From Chthoniobacterales bacterium (GTDB lineage Bacteria > Verrucomicrobiota > Verrucomicrobiia > Chthoniobacterales > UBA10450), in the NCBI GenBank assembly GCA_013694945.1, contig JACDBM010000271.1:1-7365 (forward strand): a stretch of DNA of 7,365 nucleotides, written 5' to 3'. Positions 4,948 through 7,365 of the stretch are shown here, one piece after another. Numbering within the stretch: position 1 is the stretch's first letter; every line of letters begins with the position of its first letter. A program made the translations under genes and the position numbers. The notes below the pieces were generated by a model. It was not told where the DNA came from and searched no databases. It saw only the letters and a program-made list of their open reading frames with translations.

Positions 4948-7245
4948 TCACGCTGGTTCCCCCACGATTTGCACTTCGGTTTCCAATTCAATTCCGCGTT
5001 TCTCACGCGCGGTAACCTTGATCTTGTCGATCAGCTCGAGCATCTCCAAGGCCGTTGCCCCGCCGTCGTTCACGATGAAATTCCCGTGCACTTTTGAGAC
5101 ACGCGCTTTCCCCACCGCGGTATTCTTGAGGCCGAGTTCATCCACCAGTTTTCCAGCTGGACACGCCAGCGGATTTTTGAAGATACAGCCCGCACTCGAA
5201 GCGGCGGGCTGACTCGTGCGCCGCTTCTTCTGCGACTCTTCCATTCGTTCCGCGATTTTTTCCTTCGGTGCACGCTGGCCGCGGAAGACGGCCGAAACCG
5301 CGTAGTTCTGTTCGAGCGCCGGCACGTGGCGATAATGCACCTCCAACTCGCCCGAGGTCTTGATGTGCGCGCTGCCTTCGCCGTCAAGATATCGCACTGA
5401 GACAACATTCTCGAAGGTCTGCGCGCCCATCGCGCCGGCGTTCATGCGCAGGCCACCGCCCACTGCTCCCGGGATGCCCTCCATCCATTCGAATCCACCG
5501 ATGCCTTCCCGTTTTCCAGCGTAAGCGACGTCCTTGAGTTTGGCGCCGACGCCCGCAGTAATTTCCTCGCCAGCGACTTCGATCCGGTCGAACTCCCCGC
5601 CCGACGGATGCACCACGACACCCCGGATTCCGCCATCGCGCACAAGCAGATTCGAGCCGCGCCCAATCACAAACAGAGGAAAACTTTCCCTGCGACAGAA
5701 ACGAATGATCTCCGCGAACGCGTGCTCTGTCCGCGGCTCGACCCAGAACTGCGCCGGGCCACCCACGCGCAAGGTGGTGTGCTTGGAAAGCGGCTCATAA
5801 AGCCGCACCAGACCACTGTTGCCCACGATCTCCTGTAACCGCTCGGCAATGACAAGATCGGCCGCGAGCAACGCGAGCTGCTCGTGGATATTCCCCGCCC
5901 CAAGGCTCAGCACGAGATCGCCCTCAGCGATGACGTTCCCGACTTCGTGATGCAGGCGATCGAGTCGCGGCTGGTAGGCAGCGCCGCGATGACCGTGCGC
6001 GCACATTTCCGCAACGATCGTTTCTCCGCTGATGCCCGGAATCGGAACTTCGCTCGCGGGATAAACATCCGCGACAAAGACCTGGTCTGAGTCATCGAAC
6101 GCCGTGCCGAATTCTTTCCGCAATGCTTTCGTGCGTGAATAGCGATGCGGCTGAAACATTGTCAGCACGCGGTTGCGTCCCGTCGAGCGCGCAGTTGCGA
6201 GAGTCGCGCGAATCTCGGTGGGATGATGCGCGTAATCATCCACGAGCAGAAACCGCTCGCTCGCATACTTGATCTCGAACCGCCGCCGCGCGTGCTCAAA
6301 ATGGCGGAGCGACGTTGCGACTTGCGCGAAGGGAATTCCTAGCTCGGTGGCGAGGGCGATGACGCTGAGCGCGTTGCTCACATTATGGCGTCCGGGGACG
6401 TTCAGGACGGCCTCGCCCAATTCTTCCCCGTTTCGGCAAACGCGGAAAACGGATGCAAAGTCTCTTAACTTAACGTCCCTCCCGCGATAGTTCGCGTTCT
6501 CGGAGAACCCATACGAGATGGCCCCCGAACGCGCAGCGCAAAGCCGCCTCACGTTCGCGTCATCGGCGCAGAAGAAAATGCCGCCGCTGGTCTGGTCGAG
6601 CAACTGCGTGAAGACCGCCTCGATCGCGGCCAGGTCTGCGTAGAAGTCGAGGTGTTCTTCTTCGATGTTCAGGATGAGCGTGTGCTCCGGATAAAAATAA
6701 CGCAGTGTGCCATCGCTCTCGTCGCCCTCCGCGATGAAATATCCGCCGCGGGGATTCCAATGCGCATTTGTGCCGAGAATGGGAATCTCTGCGCCGACAT
6801 AGTGCGAGGGATGCAAGCCGCCTTCGCGGAAGACGTGCGCGGCCATGGAGGAGGTCGTCGTCTTGCCATGCATGCCCGCGATCACAATCCCGCGTTTGCC
6901 GAGCATGATTGCAGCGAGCGCTTCCGCACGGCGCAAGGTCGGCTTCCCCGCGGCGCGCGCGGCGACCAGGATCGGATTGTTATCTTTGATCGCGGAGGAA
7001 AAGACGACGAACTCCGCATCGGCCGCATCTTCGGCTGAGTGCTGCACGTGGAAACGCAAACCCAATCGCTGCAACCGGCTTGTCTCGAGGGAACCCACCC
7101 GATCGGAGCCGCTGACCTGATGTCCGAGCTCGAGGAGCAAGGCGGCGATGCCGCTCATTCCGCTCCCTGCCACCCCGATCAAATGAATGCGGTGCCGCTC
7201 CTGCGTGAGTTGTTTTTGCAGGTCAGCTTCGGGGGCGAGCATCAT
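4948..7245 (-). CDS. murC-murB: Bifunctional MurC-MurB fusion: UDP-MurNAc--L-alanine ligase / UDP-MurNAc dehydrogenase
   Basis: A single frame of 765 residues joins two cytoplasmic peptidoglycan precursor enzymes. MurC half (about 1-465): Rossmann loop GVAGSGMSG (24-32), ATP loop GMHGKTTT (124-131), EGDESDGT (173-180), NIEEEHLDFY (193-202), PGRHNVSNAL (284-293), DDYAHHPTEI (336-345), FQPHRYSRT (364-372), LGAGNI (448-453). MurB half (about 470-765): TTLRVGGPA (490-498), the FAD-binding GRGSNLLVRDGG (528-539), GIPGAVGG (590-597), MNAGAMG (601-607), SAGCIFKNP (684-692) and a C-terminal Glu-rich strand (LETEVQIV). The proton-donor position is Cys687 where E. coli has Ser229. The brief QPAASSAGC segment and lack of an extra loop suggest type II MurB. 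MurB makes UDP-MurNAc, the substrate of MurC, so consecutive steps are tethered, though in reverse order along the chain. The ATG overlaps the murG stop by 4 bp and lacks a clear Shine-Dalgarno site, pointing to translational coupling; a second ATG follows immediately. Confidence 0.96.
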   Translation of the reverse strand: MMLAPEADLQKQLTQERHRIHLIGVAGSGMSGIAALLLELGHQVSGSDRVGSLETSRLQRLGLRFHVQHSAEDAADAEFVVFSSAIKDNNPILVAARAAGKPTLRRAEALAAIMLGKRGIVIAGMHGKTTTSSMAAHVFREGGLHPSHYVGAEIPILGTNAHWNPRGGYFIAEGDESDGTLRYFYPEHTLILNIEEEHLDFYADLAAIEAVFTQLLDQTSGGIFFCADDANVRRLCAARSGAISYGFSENANYRGRDVKLRDFASVFRVCRNGEELGEAVLNVPGRHNVSNALSVIALATELGIPFAQVATSLRHFEHARRRFEIKYASERFLLVDDYAHHPTEIRATLATARSTGRNRVLTMFQPHRYSRTKALRKEFGTAFDDSDQVFVADVYPASEVPIPGISGETIVAEMCAHGHRGAAYQPRLDRLHHEVGNVIAEGDLVLSLGAGNIHEQLALLAADLVIAERLQEIVGNSGLVRLYEPLSKHTTLRVGGPAQFWVEPRTEHAFAEIIRFCRRESFPLFVIGRGSNLLVRDGGIRGVVVHPSGGEFDRIEVAGEEITAGVGAKLKDVAYAGKREGIGGFEWMEGIPGAVGGGLRMNAGAMGAQTFENVVSVRYLDGEGSAHIKTSGELEVHYRHVPALEQNYAVSAVFRGQRAPKEKIAERMEESQKKRRTSQPAASSAGCIFKNPLACPAGKLVDELGLKNTAVGKARVSKVHGNFIVNDGGATALEMLELIDKIKVTAREKRGIELETEVQIVGEPA

Positions 7246-7365
7246 CGGGTTTGCGTATATTTCTCCATCGTGTCGACGACAAGATTGGCCGCGTTTCTCG
7301 GCGCAAGCTGCGCGCAGTTTTCGGCCATGCGCTGCAATCTCGCCGGGTCGCTGAGCAAATCGCGG
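7242..7365 (-). CDS. murG: C-terminal end of MurG, lipid II-forming glycosyltransferase (partial)
   Basis: Only the last 40 codons and a TGA at 7242-7244 are in the window; the gene continues past the right edge. The reading is RDLLSDPARLQRMAEN, then CAQLAPRNAANLVVDTMEKY and TQTR. This matches the expected end of MurG: a helix built on LLxDPxxLxxMAxNA, followed by a final helix starting after a Pro and ending with a short tail. MurG transfers GlcNAc from UDP-GlcNAc to lipid I on the inner face of the membrane. The catalytic regions are not visible, so the assignment rests on this C-terminal pattern and on the position directly before murC in a dcw cluster. Its stop overlaps the murCB start as ATGA. 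Confidence 0.85.
   Translation of the reverse strand, partial: RDLLSDPARLQRMAENCAQLAPRNAANLVVDTMEKYTQTR

Noticed and set aside
4776..5006. Small minus-strand frame across the murCB-ddl gap
   Set aside because: Its translation is made of repeated GCQPA/GSLPA-like words produced by the palindromic repeat and then runs into the murB end in another frame. It reflects repeat DNA, not a gene.

Overview
The window is a stretch of a bacterial dcw (division and cell wall) cluster, with every gene on the minus strand. In the direction of transcription, from high to low coordinates, the order is murG (3' end only), a murC-murB fusion, ddl, ftsQ, ftsA and ftsZ (cut by the left edge before its stop codon). 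No genes are supported on the plus strand, and I see no tRNA, rRNA, CRISPR array, transposase or phage gene.

The organism is most likely a member of the Verrucomicrobiota, perhaps close to the soil Chthoniobacterales ('Spartobacteria'). This is inferred from the G+C-rich coding style, a MurC-MurB fusion inside the dcw cluster, a divergent FtsZ, and palindromic intergenic repeats. I cannot confirm it without a search. FtsZ rules out the FtsZ-lacking PVC groups (Chlamydiae, most Planctomycetes).

Layout: murG overlaps murCB by 4 bp (ATGA). A 168-bp gap (4780-4947) follows, almost filled by a compact palindromic repeat with 15-bp perfect terminal inverted repeats. Next come ddl and ftsQ, overlapping by 4 bp (ATGA), then ftsA 3 bp after ftsQ. 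A second gap of 215 bp (1335-1549) carries three short tight hairpins, and ftsZ follows it. The cluster is therefore tightly packed except at two places, and both contain palindromic DNA.

How the genes fit together: MurB and MurC make UDP-MurNAc and add L-Ala. Ddl makes the D-Ala-D-Ala dipeptide that ends the stem peptide. MurG makes lipid II. FtsZ builds the cytokinetic ring, FtsA tethers it to the membrane, and FtsQ recruits the downstream septal machinery. The most notable protein-level observation is in FtsZ: the T7 (synergy) loop, normally NxDFxD, reads QIGFDD, so one of the two acidic residues thought to drive GTP hydrolysis is a glycine. The rest looks like an ordinary, intact dcw cluster; I found no new multi-gene system.
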